Below, one piece after another: positions 35,068 to 44,753 of a DNA stretch of 64,000 nt. Source of the stretch: Sphingomonas alpina (GTDB taxonomy: Bacteria > Pseudomonadota > Alphaproteobacteria > Sphingomonadales > Sphingomonadaceae). Each line of letters starts with the position of its first letter. Position 1 is the first letter of the stretch. Under the pieces are notes generated by a model that was not told the DNA's origin, ran no database searches, and saw only the letters and a program-made list of their open reading frames with translations. The stretch spans positions 1,178,001-1,242,000 of the forward strand of contig NZ_CP061038.1 of the NCBI RefSeq assembly GCF_014490665.1, in the 5' to 3' direction. Made by a program: the position numbers and the translations under genes.

Positions 35068-37338
35068 ATGACCAGCGATGTGACCGACGCCGTGCCGGAT
35101 GAATTCCCGGATGCCTTCAACGCCATTGTCGATGCGCCCTTCGACAGTGCGCTGTCCGATCGCTATCTCGTCTATGCGCTGTCCACGATCACCGCGCGCT
35201 CGCTGCCCGATGTCCGCGACGGGCTGAAGCCGGTGCATCGCCGCCTGTTATGGGCGATGCGGCTGCTCAAGCTCGATCCGGCACAGGGCTACAAGAAATG
35301 CGCCCGCGTCGTCGGCGATGTGATCGGCAAATATCATCCGCATGGCGATCAGTCGGTCTATGACGCGATGGTCCGCCTCGCGCAGAGTTTCGCGATGCGC
35401 TACCCGCTGGTCGACGGGCAGGGCAATTTCGGCAATATCGACGGCGATAACGCCGCCGCCTATCGCTACACCGAGGCGCGGCTGACTCAGGTCGCGATCG
35501 ACATGATGGACGGCCTCGACGAGGACGCCGTCGATTACCGCCCGACCTATAATGGCGAGGAGCAGGAGCCCGAGCTCTTCCCTGGCCTGTTCCCAAATCT
35601 GCTCGCCAATGGCGCCGCCGGCATCGCGGTCGGCATGGCGACGAGCATCCCGCCGCACAATGCCGCCGAACTGTTCGACGCCGCGATCCTGCTGATCGAT
35701 CAGCCCGGTGCGACCGATGCGCAGGTGCTGGAGCATGTGAAGGGCCCGGATTTCCCGACCGGAGGCCTGGTCGTCGACAGCGCTGCTTCGATCGCCGAGG
35801 CCTATGCCACCGGGCGCGGCGGTTTCCGCGTCCGCGCGCGCTGGGTAATCGAGCGCGAAAAAGGCGGCGGCTGGAACGCGATCATCACCGAGATTCCGTA
35901 CGGTGTGGCCAAGGGCAAGCTGATCGAGCAGATCGCCGGGCTGATCAACGACAAGAAGCTGCCGATCCTCGCCGATATCCGCGATGAATCCGACAGCGAG
36001 ATCCGCATCGTCATCGAACCGCGCAGCCGCACGGTCGATCCCGACATGCTGATGGAAAGCCTGTTCCGGCTCTCCGACCTCGAAAACCGCGTCAGCCTCA
36101 ACCTCAACGTGCTCGATTCGCGCCGCACCCCACGCGTCATGTCGCTGCGCGAGGCGCTGCAGGGCTGGGTCGAGCATCAGTTCATCGTGCTGCAGCGCCG
36201 CACCGCGCACCGGCTGGGCAAGATCAGCGACCGGGTCGAGCTGCTCGACGGCTATCTCATCGCCTATCTCAATCTCGACCGCGTGATCGAGATCATCCGC
36301 ACCGAGGATGAGCCCAAGCCGGTGATGATCGCCGAATTCGGCCTGACCGATCGCCAGGCCGAGGCGATCCTCGACATGCGGCTGCGGCGGTTGCGCAAGC
36401 TGGAAGAGATGGAGATCCGCAAGGAGCGCGACGGGCTCGAGGCGGAGAAGACCGGGCTCGAACTGCTGCTTGGCAGCGATGCGCGGCAGCGCACCCGGCT
36501 GAAGAAGGACATGGGCAGGCTGCGCGAGCGCTATGGTCCCGATACATTGCTCGGCAAGCGCCGAACCACCGTCGAGGAAGCCGCGCCGGCGCGCGACATT
36601 CCACTCGAGGCGATGATCGAGCGTGAACCGATCACCGTGATCATGTCGCAGCGCGGCTGGATCCGCGCGATGAAGGGCCATGCCGACGAAGCGACCATCG
36701 CCGCGCAGAAGTTCAAGGAGGGCGACGGGCCGATGTTCGCCTTCCCGGCGCAGACTACCGACAAGATCCTGCTCGCCGCCGAAACCGGCCGTTTCTACAC
36801 GCTCGCGGCCGACAAATTGCCGGGCGGGCGTGGCTTCGGCGAGCCGGTGCGGCTGATGATCGACCTCGATGGAGAGACCGGCATTGTCGGCCTGTTGCCG
36901 GCGAGTGCTGCGGAAAAGCTGATCGTGGCAGCAACCGATGGCCGCGGCTTCGTCGTGCGCACCGCCGACACCATTGCCGAGACTCGCAAGGGCAAGACCG
37001 TGGTCACGCCGCGCATCGGGGCGAAGCTGAAGGTCGTGCGGCCGGTGACGCCGGGCGCCGACTATGTCGCGGCGATCGGCGATAATCGCCGCCTGCTGGT
37101 GTTTCCGCTCGCCGAACTGGCCGAACTGGCGCGCGGGCAGGGGGTACAGCTGCAGCGTTATGGTGATGGCGGCTTGTCCGATGCGACGACGTTCGTCTTC
37201 GCATCGGGGCTGAGCTGGCCGATGGGCGGCGACACCGGGCGCGTTCGCACCGAGACCGATCTCGCTCCCTGGCGCGCGGCGCGCGGCGCGGCGGGACGGA
37301 TGCCGCCGACGGGCTTTCCGCGTGACAATCGCTTCTGA
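35068..37338 (+). CDS. parC: DNA topoisomerase IV subunit A
   Basis: This 756-residue protein is the DNA-cleaving subunit of topoisomerase IV, which separates daughter chromosomes. [26 protein letters not shown] at the start, the catalytic tyrosine in [11 protein letters not shown] (about residue 133) and GDNAAAYRY upstream are type IIA topoisomerase signatures. [33 protein letters not shown] supports ParC/GyrA. The C-terminal part has beta-propeller blades but no obvious GyrA box, so ParC is preferred. ATG 35068 has AAGGGG upstream. The gene may be regulated through the palindromes ahead of it. Confidence 0.95.
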   Translation: MTSDVTDAVPDEFPDAFNAIVDAPFDSALSDRYLVYALSTITARSLPDVRDGLKPVHRRLLWAMRLLKLDPAQGYKKCARVVGDVIGKYHPHGDQSVYDAMVRLAQSFAMRYPLVDGQGNFGNIDGDNAAAYRYTEARLTQVAIDMMDGLDEDAVDYRPTYNGEEQEPELFPGLFPNLLANGAAGIAVGMATSIPPHNAAELFDAAILLIDQPGATDAQVLEHVKGPDFPTGGLVVDSAASIAEAYATGRGGFRVRARWVIEREKGGGWNAIITEIPYGVAKGKLIEQIAGLINDKKLPILADIRDESDSEIRIVIEPRSRTVDPDMLMESLFRLSDLENRVSLNLNVLDSRRTPRVMSLREALQGWVEHQFIVLQRRTAHRLGKISDRVELLDGYLIAYLNLDRVIEIIRTEDEPKPVMIAEFGLTDRQAEAILDMRLRRLRKLEEMEIRKERDGLEAEKTGLELLLGSDARQRTRLKKDMGRLRERYGPDTLLGKRRTTVEEAAPARDIPLEAMIEREPITVIMSQRGWIRAMKGHADEATIAAQKFKEGDGPMFAFPAQTTDKILLAAETGRFYTLAADKLPGGRGFGEPVRLMIDLDGETGIVGLLPASAAEKLIVAATDGRGFVVRTADTIAETRKGKTVVTPRIGAKLKVVRPVTPGADYVAAIGDNRRLLVFPLAELAELARGQGVQLQRYGDGGLSDATTFVFASGLSWPMGGDTGRVRTETDLAPWRAARGAAGRMPPTGFPRDNRF

Positions 37339-37405
37339 TCGAAACGTTCGTAAAATAAGTCAATTTTCAGCGGGCTTTAACGAAGTTGGGTTAGGCGCTG
37401 ATCCA

Positions 37406-39121
37406 ATGGCGCTGACAAAGCCTCTCAACCTGTTCAAACCGAAGCAGCCGGAGGCCCCGGCGGCGATGGCTACTTCTGTCCCCGCGCTCGACATGGCGGC
37501 GGCGGCGATCAACCTGTTGCCGATCCCCGCCGCGCTCGTCGCGCACCGCGAAGGCCAGTTTCTGCTGCTGACCGTCAATCATCCGTTCCGGCTCGCCGGC
37601 CTCGGCACCACGCCTGAACAATCGCCTTTCATCGCGCATATCGGTCAGCGCCTTCAGGCCTTTATCGATGGCGACGCGCTGCGGGAGGAATTTCCATGGG
37701 AATTCGGCGACAGCGTCGATTGCCGTTATTATCGCGTGACGCTCGCGCGGCTGGCACGCAACGACGAACGCCGCTGCCTGGTGACTTTGGTCGATCACAC
37801 ATCGGAACTGCGCACCGAACATAATCTGCGGCGCGAAATGATGACCGACAGCCTGACCGGCCTGTCGAATCGCGCCGGCTTCTCCGATCGGCTCGAAGCG
37901 CTGATGGCGGATGAGGAGCAGCGCGCGCGCTATGCCGTGCTGGTGCTCGATCTCGATCGCTTCAGCCGGGTCAATGCCTGTCTCGGGTCGATGGCGGGTG
38001 ATGAATTGCTGATCACCGTGGCGCGTCGCCTGAAGGGCGCGCTTCGCGCACATGACATTCTCGCCCGCACCGGCGGGGACGAATTCGGCATATTGCTGAC
38101 GCTCGAAGAGGGGCCGGCCGATGCCGATCATGTCGCGCGCCGCATCCAGAGCGCGCTCGCCACGCCGTTCCGCCTGTCGGACTTCGAGATTCGCGTCGCC
38201 TGCTCGATCGGCATCGCCTTTGGCTCGTCCGAGGTCGAGGATGCGGAGGAGCTGATCCGTCACGCGCAGTTCGCGGTGAAGCGCTCCAAGGTCAGCGGCC
38301 GGGCCGAGGCGTATCAGACTCAGGCGTTCGACATCGCGCGCGAACAGTTCGGCATGGAAACCGCGCTGCGCCGCGCGATCGAGAATGGCCTGATGCGCCT
38401 GACCTATCAGCCGATCTGCGATCTCGCGACCGGGCGCATCGTCTCGTTCGAAGCGCTCGCGCGCTGGACCGACGAGGACGGCGTGCAGCATTCGCCCAAT
38501 GATTTCATTCCCGTCGCGGAAGAATCCGGGCTGATCGTCCCGCTTGGTCGCTGGGCGATCGAGGAAGCGGCGCGCACCTTGGCCGGCTGGGATGAGCAGG
38601 CCGGTGGCGATTGCGGCGTCAAGCTGGCCGTCAACCTGTCGGCGATTCAGCTGCAGCGCGACGCGATCGCCCCCGTCGTCGAACGGGCGCTGTCGCTCAA
38701 CGGCCTTGCGGGTTCGCGCTTCACGCTGGAACTGACCGAAAGTGCGCTGGTCACCGATCCGGATCGGATCGCGGCGATCATGCATGCGCTGAAGAGCCTG
38801 GGCACGACCATCGCAATGGACGATTTTGGTACTGGCTATTCGAATCTGGCCTATCTTCAGAAGCTGCCGATCGACATCCTCAAGATCGACCGCAGCTTCA
38901 TCACCGGCATGCTGGCCGATCGCGACAAGATCGCCATCGTCCGCGCGATTCTCAGCCTGTCCCAGGCACTGGGCATGAAGACCACGGCGGAGGGCATTGA
39001 AACCAACGAGCTGGGCCAGACGCTGGCTGCGCTCGGTTGCACCTATGGCCAGGGCTATGTCTATGCCCGGGCGCTCGAGGCCAATGCGGCCTTCGCCTAT
39101 CTGGAGGCGAGCGCCCACTGA
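37406..39121 (+). CDS. GGDEF-EAL protein (cyclic-di-GMP turnover)
   Basis: This 571-residue protein has an N-terminal sensory PAS-like part (about 1-140), a GGDEF domain (about 145-310) with intact ARTGGDEFG, and an EAL domain (about 320-571) with intact SFEALARW and DDFGTGYSNLAYLQKLPID. Both active sites look complete, so it could make or degrade c-di-GMP. No transmembrane helix is seen; it seems cytosolic. The product start is ATG 37406. It converges with cca and the two coding regions overlap by about 25 bp. Confidence 0.93.
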   Translation: MALTKPLNLFKPKQPEAPAAMATSVPALDMAAAAINLLPIPAALVAHREGQFLLLTVNHPFRLAGLGTTPEQSPFIAHIGQRLQAFIDGDALREEFPWEFGDSVDCRYYRVTLARLARNDERRCLVTLVDHTSELRTEHNLRREMMTDSLTGLSNRAGFSDRLEALMADEEQRARYAVLVLDLDRFSRVNACLGSMAGDELLITVARRLKGALRAHDILARTGGDEFGILLTLEEGPADADHVARRIQSALATPFRLSDFEIRVACSIGIAFGSSEVEDAEELIRHAQFAVKRSKVSGRAEAYQTQAFDIAREQFGMETALRRAIENGLMRLTYQPICDLATGRIVSFEALARWTDEDGVQHSPNDFIPVAEESGLIVPLGRWAIEEAARTLAGWDEQAGGDCGVKLAVNLSAIQLQRDAIAPVVERALSLNGLAGSRFTLELTESALVTDPDRIAAIMHALKSLGTTIAMDDFGTGYSNLAYLQKLPIDILKIDRSFITGMLADRDKIAIVRAILSLSQALGMKTTAEGIETNELGQTLAALGCTYGQGYVYARALEANAAFAYLEASAH

Positions 39122-40305
39122 GCGACCGTCATGTCGGCGATCGCCGTCACGCGCGCCGCATCGGGAAAGCCTTCGGCAATCCATTGCTCTTCGACAAGGC
39201 GGAGCAATTTCGCGACATCCGGCCCCTTGCTGACCCCGCGCTCGACCAGCGCGCCGCCGGTCAGCGGCAGGGAGGGCGCGCTCCAGTCGGCCAGGTGAGC
39301 AAGGTCTTCAATCGGGCGATTGGACAGCAATATCCGGTCGATGGCGAGTGTGGTTCCCATCCGGTAGGACATCACCTCGGCCGGTTCATCGCCGATCGGT
39401 TCGACCGCGCTGATCAGGCGCCGGCGATCCGCCTTGGACAGTTTGAGCCGCGCGCCGACATCTTCGGCGATTGCCGTATCGCGCGGCAGCAGCGCCGCCA
39501 GCCGCCGGATCGCGGCAGGGGCGATCGCTGCGGCGGATTCACGCGCCGCCAATGTCGTCAAACGGTCGACCCCCGCGCGATCGATTTCGGGCAGGACGGG
39601 CAGGAAAATGCCGCGATCGACCATCAACGCGACCACCCGTACGGCATGGACGGCGACCAGCAATTTGACGAGTTCGGCGGCAATGCGCTCGCGCGACAAT
39701 GCCATCAGGTCATTGGCGCGCGCCGCGCAGGCCGCGAGACCCGCGTCGTCGGGTTCGTCGCCGAACCGCGCATGGAAGCGGAAAAAGCGCAGGATGCGCA
39801 AATGATCCTCGGCGATCCGCTGCAGCGGGTCGCCGATGAAGCGCACGCGTTGCGCCGCCAGATCGTCCTGCCCGCCGAAATAATCGAACAGCTCTCCGGT
39901 CAGCGGGTCGGCATAGAGCGCATTCATGGTGAAATCGCGCCGCGCGGCATCTTCGCGCCAATTGTCGGTAAAGGCGACGACCGCATGCCGGCCATCGGTC
40001 GACACGTCGCGGCGCAGCGTGGTCACCTCGACCGGCGATCCGTCGGGCAGCACTGCCGTGATCGTGCCATGCGCCAGGCCGGTCGGGATCGCCTTGATGC
40101 CCGCCGCCCTCAGCCGGTCGAGCACATCGTCGGGGGCAAGCGGCGTAGCCAGGTCGACATCGGCGACATCGATGCCCAGCAACGTATCGCGCACCGCGCC
40201 GCCGACGAATCGGGCATTGCCGTCCGCTGCGCCGAGAATGGCGCACAGCCGGTCAAGGCCGGCGCGTGCTCGCCACGCCGCGTCGGGCAGGGTCACGCGC
40301 TCCAT
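39097..40305 (-). CDS. cca: CCA tRNA nucleotidyltransferase
   Basis: This 402-residue class II nucleotidyltransferase adds CCA to tRNA 3' ends. FVGGAVRDTLLG is the active-site signature, followed by DVDLATPLAPDD (metal-binding DxD) and RRDFTMNALYADPLTG, then RFFRFHARFG. At least two tRNA genes in this window (Cys and the His-like one) lack encoded CCA and so depend on it. ATG 40305 is chosen; the frame stays open upstream, but the coupled NUDIX gene ends at 40293. Overlaps the EAL gene's end. Confidence 0.95.
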   Translation of the reverse strand: MERVTLPDAAWRARAGLDRLCAILGAADGNARFVGGAVRDTLLGIDVADVDLATPLAPDDVLDRLRAAGIKAIPTGLAHGTITAVLPDGSPVEVTTLRRDVSTDGRHAVVAFTDNWREDAARRDFTMNALYADPLTGELFDYFGGQDDLAAQRVRFIGDPLQRIAEDHLRILRFFRFHARFGDEPDDAGLAACAARANDLMALSRERIAAELVKLLVAVHAVRVVALMVDRGIFLPVLPEIDRAGVDRLTTLAARESAAAIAPAAIRRLAALLPRDTAIAEDVGARLKLSKADRRRLISAVEPIGDEPAEVMSYRMGTTLAIDRILLSNRPIEDLAHLADWSAPSLPLTGGALVERGVSKGPDVAKLLRLVEEQWIAEGFPDAARVTAIADMTVAQWALASR

Positions 40306-40895
40306 CGCAGCCGCCGTGACAGATTGACGATGATCGCGGCGGTCGCGCCCCAGATACGGCGGCCGTTCCAGTTGATCTCGTAATAATGCCTGTTGCGTCC
40401 CTGCCATTCGGTGGTCGCTTCGACATGATTGGCGGATTCGAGCAGATAGCCGAGCGGCACCTCGAACACGTCGGCAACCTCGGCGGCATTCGGCACCAGC
40501 ACCAGATCGGGCGGCACGACACCGATCACCGGGGTCACGTCAAACCCCGTCACCGTACGATAGCGATCCGCCGTACCGATCACCGTCACCCGGGCGCGGG
40601 GCAGGGCGATTTCCTCTTCGGCTTCACGCAGCGCCGCGGCGATCGCATCCACGTCACCCGAATCGATTCGTCCGCCGGGAAAGGCGATCTGGCCGGCATG
40701 GCGGCGCATCGTGTCGGGGCGCTGGGTGAGGATGACTCCCGGGTCGGCACGGTCGGTCACCGGGATGAGCACCGCGGCGCGCGCCGTGCCCGTGGCCGAA
40801 TCGAGCTCGGGATCGCGGTGATCGCCGGTCAGCAGCACGGTGTCGGTCGCGTTGCCCGTATCCAGGGCGTGACGTAGCCGTTCGACAAGACTCAT
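40293..40895 (-). CDS. NUDIX hydrolase, CoA-pyrophosphatase-like
   Basis: This 200-residue protein carries the Nudix box GGRIDSGDVDAIAAALREAEEEI (about residues 73-95; note one departure from GX5EX7REUXEEXGU in its length). The upstream LTQRPDTMRRHAGQIAFPGG is characteristic of the NudL/CoA diphosphatase subgroup. It overlaps the DUF1285 gene by four bases (ATGA) and the cca start by 13 bases, so all three are probably one operon. Confidence 0.9.
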   Translation of the reverse strand: MSLVERLRHALDTGNATDTVLLTGDHRDPELDSATGTARAAVLIPVTDRADPGVILTQRPDTMRRHAGQIAFPGGRIDSGDVDAIAAALREAEEEIALPRARVTVIGTADRYRTVTGFDVTPVIGVVPPDLVLVPNAAEVADVFEVPLGYLLESANHVEATTEWQGRNRHYYEINWNGRRIWGATAAIIVNLSRRLRWSA

Positions 40896-41458
40896 GCGGC
40901 CGGCTCCAGCGGGAAAAAAGCGCCATCGCTCCAGATGCCGGGCGGCGAATCGCCGCCGGACAACGCGATGGCGGCGAGTTCATAATAGACTGGCCGCGCG
41001 ACCAGCGCATCCAGCCCGCCACGGACGTGGAGATAGGGACGGGGCCCGTCCTCGCGCGTTTCGAAGCGCAGCGGATGATCATGGCCAGCCGTCACCAGAT
41101 CGCCGGTATTGAGCCGAAAGGCGAGTCGGGCAGCATGCCCTTCGCCTTCGGCTTTCATCTCGACCGCGACGAACGGCGCATCCTCGACTGCGATGTCGAG
41201 TTTCTCGACCGGGGTGACCAGCACATAGCTGCCATCTTCCTCGCGCCGCAGGATCGTCGAGAAGAGTCGCACCATCGCCTGCCGCCCGATCGGCGCCCCC
41301 TGGTGAAACCAGGTCCCGTCGCGTGCGATGCGCATCTCGCTGTCGCCGCAGTGCGTCGGATTCCAGCGATCGACGGGCGGCAGCTTATTTTCTTCGGCGA
41401 GGCGCGCGATATCGGTCAACGACAGCGAGGCGAGATCCGGAACGGGGGGCATCGGCAT
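40892..41458 (-). CDS. DUF1285 family protein
   Basis: This 188-residue protein matches DUF1285: PPVDRWNPTHCGDSEMRI, GTWFHQGAPIGRQAMVRLFSTILRRE and DGSYVLVTPVEKLDI are its conserved parts. No signal peptide. Function unknown. Coupled to the NUDIX and cca genes downstream by a four-base overlap. Confidence 0.88.
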   Translation of the reverse strand: MPMPPVPDLASLSLTDIARLAEENKLPPVDRWNPTHCGDSEMRIARDGTWFHQGAPIGRQAMVRLFSTILRREEDGSYVLVTPVEKLDIAVEDAPFVAVEMKAEGEGHAARLAFRLNTGDLVTAGHDHPLRFETREDGPRPYLHVRGGLDALVARPVYYELAAIALSGGDSPPGIWSDGAFFPLEPAA

Positions 41459-41523
41459 GGAAGAAGCGGTAGGCCAGCCCCGCGCCCCGGTAAAGCGCAG
41501 GCGACAGTATAAGGGAGCAAGTG

Positions 41524-42030
41524 TCAGGCAAGGACGCGCGGGCCCAGCGACCCTGTACCGGTCGGTACCCGGTCCCCTCGCGACAGCAATCGCGCGCGTT
41601 CAACCGGACCGGGTACACGCCAGCCAGTGGTGCGCTCGGCGGAAAATCCGAAGAAGCGGCTATAATATTCGGGATCGCCGATCAGCATCAGCGCATCTGC
41701 TTCGCCGCGCGCATCGGCGGTTTCCAGCGCGTGGCGCATCAGCATCCGGCCGATTCCGTCGCGCTGCCGCGCCGGTTCCACCGCCACCGGCCCGACCATC
41801 ACCATCGACACGAGGTCGCCGTCATCGCCGGTGAACAGAACCGGCCAGCACTGGATCGTGGCGATCAGCGCACCCGTGTCGAACGCAGCGAAGCTCAACG
41901 CGGGGAGGGCGGGTATGCCGTCGCGGATGCGATAGGCGGTTCGGCCATGCCGGTCCGTGCCGAACGCGCGGTCGAGCAGCTGCTCGACGGCATCGTTGCT
42001 GACCTCGGCAATGGGCACGATCTCGATCAC
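41524..42030 (-). CDS. GNAT-family N-acetyltransferase
   Basis: This 168-residue protein follows the GNAT fold: acceptor part VIEIVPIAEVSNDAVEQL..., central VMVGPVAVEPARQRDGIGRMLM (acetyl-CoA binding motif A, Q/RxxGxG/A) and a YSRFFGFSAER C-terminal strand. The start is GTG 42030, because AGGAG lies seven bases upstream on the minus strand; an ATG ten codons earlier has no such site. The substrate is unknown. It precedes DUF1285 by 65 bp. Confidence 0.85.
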   Translation of the reverse strand: MIEIVPIAEVSNDAVEQLLDRAFGTDRHGRTAYRIRDGIPALPALSFAAFDTGALIATIQCWPVLFTGDDGDLVSMVMVGPVAVEPARQRDGIGRMLMRHALETADARGEADALMLIGDPEYYSRFFGFSAERTTGWRVPGPVERARLLSRGDRVPTGTGSLGPRVLA

Positions 42031-42182
42031 GGTTCTGCTCCTGCCCGCGCATTTTTTCACGGGGCCGCGCGCTGTAGGAGCTATGCAGCTGAACGCAAGA
42101 AGAATGAGCCGGAAAGACGCGTGGCTTTCGCGCAGCGCGGCATCTGCTATGGCGCGCGCTTCCGCCAGTGAAAGGGCCGCGC

Positions 42183-42554
42183 TTGGACGACAGTCTCAGC
42201 CTCGAAGTACATGATCTCGACGTTCAGGTGCTGACAGGAATCTATTCCGAGGAGACGCATCTGCCGCAGCCGCTGCGCATCTCCATGACCGTCGATATCG
42301 ATTGTCCGGATCGATTCGCCGCGGATACGCCGCTGCACGCGTCGAAAAACTATATGGATCTGCGGCATGCAGCGACCACCGCGCTCCCCGATGGCGTGCA
42401 TTTCACGTTGATCGAGGGCGTGGCCGATCATATCGCCGAGACGCTGTTCCTGCAGGACAAGCGCGTGTCGAAAGTCGTCGTGAAGATCGTCAAGCTGGCG
42501 ATCGCCGAAGCAGGCGAATCGATCGGCATCACGTTGACGCGCCACCGGCGATGA
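42183..42554 (+). CDS. folB: Dihydroneopterin aldolase-like protein (FolB family)
   Basis: This 123-residue protein has the FolB fold: SLSLEVHDLDVQVLTGIYSEE at the start, QPLRISMTVDID, NYMDLRHAA and KVVVKIVKLAI. It would act in folate (or related pterin) synthesis. The start is TTG 42183, with AAAGGG at good spacing; GTG 42168 is an alternative. The next small gene overlaps its end (ATGA). The usual GIY-S motif is present, but some paralogs act on other pterins, so the exact role is uncertain. Confidence 0.8.
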   Translation: MDDSLSLEVHDLDVQVLTGIYSEETHLPQPLRISMTVDIDCPDRFAADTPLHASKNYMDLRHAATTALPDGVHFTLIEGVADHIAETLFLQDKRVSKVVVKIVKLAIAEAGESIGITLTRHRR

Positions 42555-42892
42555 CCGCAGCGCCGGTACCCGGCGATATGCTGTCTGCCGTTACCGCTGC
42601 GGTCGATTCGGCCTGGATTCTCGCTGCGACTGTCCCGATCGGGGACGTGGTGGAGGCAGTGCGGCGCTCGTCGGCGGCGATGATTCTCATCCTCGCCGGG
42701 CCCGAATTGAACCCCGTCGATCGCGCGGCGCTGATAGCCGCTATCGGACCGCTGGCGGTAGAACTTGCTCCCGGGCAGCGAATCGGTGCGCTCGATCTGA
42801 CCCGGGAAGCGTCGATTGCGGACGGCGTTGCCGCGGCGCGGTTCCTGTGCGAGGCCGAATCGACGACCGGTCAGGTACTGCGCATCGCTTGA
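42551..42892 (+). CDS. Small protein of unknown function, coupled to folB-like gene
   Basis: This 113-residue protein starts at ATG 42551, overlapping the preceding stop by four bases. It has alternating helices and strands (MILILAGPEL, LIAAIGPLAVELAP, RIGALDLT) and looks like a partial Rossmann fold without a glycine-rich motif. It may be a truncated short-chain dehydrogenase relative fixed beside the FolB-like gene. I cannot give a function. Confidence 0.6.
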   Translation: MTAAPVPGDMLSAVTAAVDSAWILAATVPIGDVVEAVRRSSAAMILILAGPELNPVDRAALIAAIGPLAVELAPGQRIGALDLTREASIADGVAAARFLCEAESTTGQVLRIA

Positions 42893-42920
42893 GAGTATTG
42901 CAGCGGGCGGGCCAATAGGT

Positions 42921-43787
42921 TCAGCGGCCTGAACCCCGGTCGCATCGGCCGAGCGCTTCGATGACGAACTGATAATCTTCCCGCGCGATCGCGGCGTCTT
43001 CCCCGTCTTGCGCGGTATTCGGCAATGCTGCCGGCAGGGCGCAGGCCAGCCGATACCATAGCAACGTGTCGCGAGCCGGCGGCGGCGCCGCCTGTTCCAC
43101 CACATCACTCAGCGACACCGACCAGCGGCGCTGCTCGCCCGGGCGGCGTGTGATGTTCAGCGAGACGGGGCGGCTGTCTGCAGTAGTCAGGAAGATCTGA
43201 GTCTCCCCCTCGCCGGGCAAATTGCCGGGCGTATGAAAGGCATTGCCGATGCCGGTGACCGTGGGGGGCGCATCGACCGCCAGCGTTTCGGTCGTGATAC
43301 GTCGGGTCAGCTCGTCGGCTCCCGGAGTCCAGGCGCGCTGGGCATCGGGGCGGACCAGCTGAATCTGTCCGGCCGTGCCGGCCACCGCACGAGCAAACAA
43401 CAGGACGCGGAACTTGCGCAGGTTGGGCAATTTGCCACGCGAATCGATCGGCACGTCGAGCACATACCCAATCCGGGGCGGCAATGGTGCACTGCTCCGA
43501 ATCAGTGCCTGAACATCGGCCTGCACGTACAGGCGGGCAAAGCCTTGAGGGACGGTTAACGCCTCCGGCCCCTTGATTCGCGTCGTGCTTCGGACGGCCG
43601 CATCGACGATTATCGGGGCCGCCAGAACCAGGTCAGCGAACACCGCGTAAGGAGGCGGTGGTACCGGCAGAGGCGCTTCGACGCGCGCTCGCTCGCCGGC
43701 GGATTTGCGCTGCGCATTGGCGGAAATGGGGGCGATTGCGGCCAAAATAAGGGCTGCACCGCATACAATAATTGGAACTCGAACCAT
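42921..43787 (-). CDS. Secreted protein of unknown function
   Basis: This 288-residue protein has a clear signal peptide (ending in SANA) and a beta-rich mature region: FADLVLAAPIIVDAAV, FARLYVQADVQALI, PPRIGYVLDVPIDS, FRVLLFARAV. The end contains two cysteines (LACAL, GRCDR). I know no domain name for it; similar secreted proteins occur in sphingomonads. It is divergent from tonB and shares a 218-bp gap with it. Confidence 0.7.
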   Translation of the reverse strand: MVRVPIIVCGAALILAAIAPISANAQRKSAGERARVEAPLPVPPPPYAVFADLVLAAPIIVDAAVRSTTRIKGPEALTVPQGFARLYVQADVQALIRSSAPLPPRIGYVLDVPIDSRGKLPNLRKFRVLLFARAVAGTAGQIQLVRPDAQRAWTPGADELTRRITTETLAVDAPPTVTGIGNAFHTPGNLPGEGETQIFLTTADSRPVSLNITRRPGEQRRWSVSLSDVVEQAAPPPARDTLLWYRLACALPAALPNTAQDGEDAAIAREDYQFVIEALGRCDRGSGR

Positions 43788-43818
43788 GGCTTTACGTTAC
43801 GCGATCGGGCCCGTTTTA

Positions 43819-43836
43819 GACAGAAATAATTCTGTC
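43819..43836. promoter_or_regulatory. Inverted repeat between the divergent secreted-protein and tonB genes
   Basis: GACAGAA (43819-43825) and TTCTGTC (43830-43836) form a perfect 7-bp inverted repeat around ATAA. It lies 32 bp upstream of the minus-strand gene and 170 bp before tonB. It could be an operator for either; no regulator is known. Confidence 0.4.
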
Positions 43837-44005
43837 GCGTTCCGATTGTACGTTTGTTGCGTCCGACAAAGCGTTTGCGTCGTAGTTTCCCTCACGATAG
43901 AGGTTTGGTCTGCCTGAGGATACAATAGCCCATGGCGGACGGGGAACGATCGCTTTGCGGATCGTCACACCCGAACTGACCGGGACAGAGGAGTGTCGTT
44001 TCTGA

Positions 44006-44674
44006 ATGTCGTATGCTGACCAAAGAATGAGCGGTAGCAAGGTGGTCGCGATCGTTATCGTCGCGCTCATCCATGCCGTTATCGGGTACGCCTTCGTCAC
44101 CGGCCTCGCGTATCAGTACGTGAAGAAGGCGGCGGAAAAGCTCAATACGTTTGACGTGGAAGAGCCACCCCCCCCGCCACCGGACGAACCGCCACCCCCA
44201 CCGCCAGACACGCCCCTGACGCCGCCGCCGGTCGTATCGCCGCCGCCGATCGTCAACGTGCCGCGCCCACCCGTGGTGATGCAGACGGTGACCACACCGC
44301 CGCCGGCTGCGCCAATGGTGCCGATTGCTGCACCTCCGGCACCGCCGCCACCGGCACCTGCGCCACCGCGTATCGCCGTTCCAGTGACGCCGCGCGGTAA
44401 CCAGGGCGATTGGTTCCCTCAGGATTCCTATCCTGCGGCAGCCCGTCGCGCCGAGGCCGAAGGCCGCGTCAGCGTCCAGGTGACCGTGGATACACGAGGT
44501 CGCGTTTCGGCCTGCCGCGTTACCTCATCGAGCGGAAATTCCGACCTTGATGAAGCGACGTGCCGGCTCGCCACGCGTAACGGCCGGTTCAACCCGGCCA
44601 AGGACGCAAATGGCACGCCGATCGAATCCACGACCTCCATCCGGGCGGTCAAGTGGCAGATCGAAGACCGATAG
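44006..44674 (+). CDS. tonB: Energy transducer TonB
   Basis: This 222-residue protein has a membrane anchor near residues 14-34 (AIVIVALIHAVIGYAFVTG), a proline-rich periplasmic spacer (about 45-120), and a C-terminal TonB domain with YPAAARRAEAEGRVSVQVTVDTRGRVSACRV. It couples the ExbBD proton channel to outer-membrane receptors such as that at 8.5-11.2 kb. It is followed by exbB, exbD and a second exbD on one strand. Start ATG 44006. Confidence 0.95.
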   Translation: MSYADQRMSGSKVVAIVIVALIHAVIGYAFVTGLAYQYVKKAAEKLNTFDVEEPPPPPPDEPPPPPPDTPLTPPPVVSPPPIVNVPRPPVVMQTVTTPPPAAPMVPIAAPPAPPPPAPAPPRIAVPVTPRGNQGDWFPQDSYPAAARRAEAEGRVSVQVTVDTRGRVSACRVTSSSGNSDLDEATCRLATRNGRFNPAKDANGTPIESTTSIRAVKWQIEDR

Positions 44675-44682
44675 TATAACCG

Positions 44683-44707
44683 ACGCCCTCGGTGACCCCG
44701 GGGGCGT
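44683..44707 (+). terminator. Hairpin between tonB and exbB
   Basis: ACGCCCTCGG (44683-44692) pairs with CCGGGGGCGT (44698-44707) over a 5-nt loop, with one wobble pair. It lies between the tonB stop (44674) and exbB. No T-run follows, so it may act as an attenuator or RNA stabiliser rather than a full stop. Confidence 0.45.
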
Positions 44708-44753
44708 TCGGTCCAGTTTCAAGATTTTGACTGATTGAGAGGGAAGTACCGCA

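Noticed and set aside
35248..36681. 477-codon frame antisense to parC
   Set aside because: parC is certain from its motifs; the antisense frame has no domain and reflects GC-rich third positions.
37391..39184. 597-codon frame antisense to the GGDEF-EAL gene
   Set aside because: The sense strand has intact GGDEF and EAL motifs; the antisense product has low-complexity composition only.
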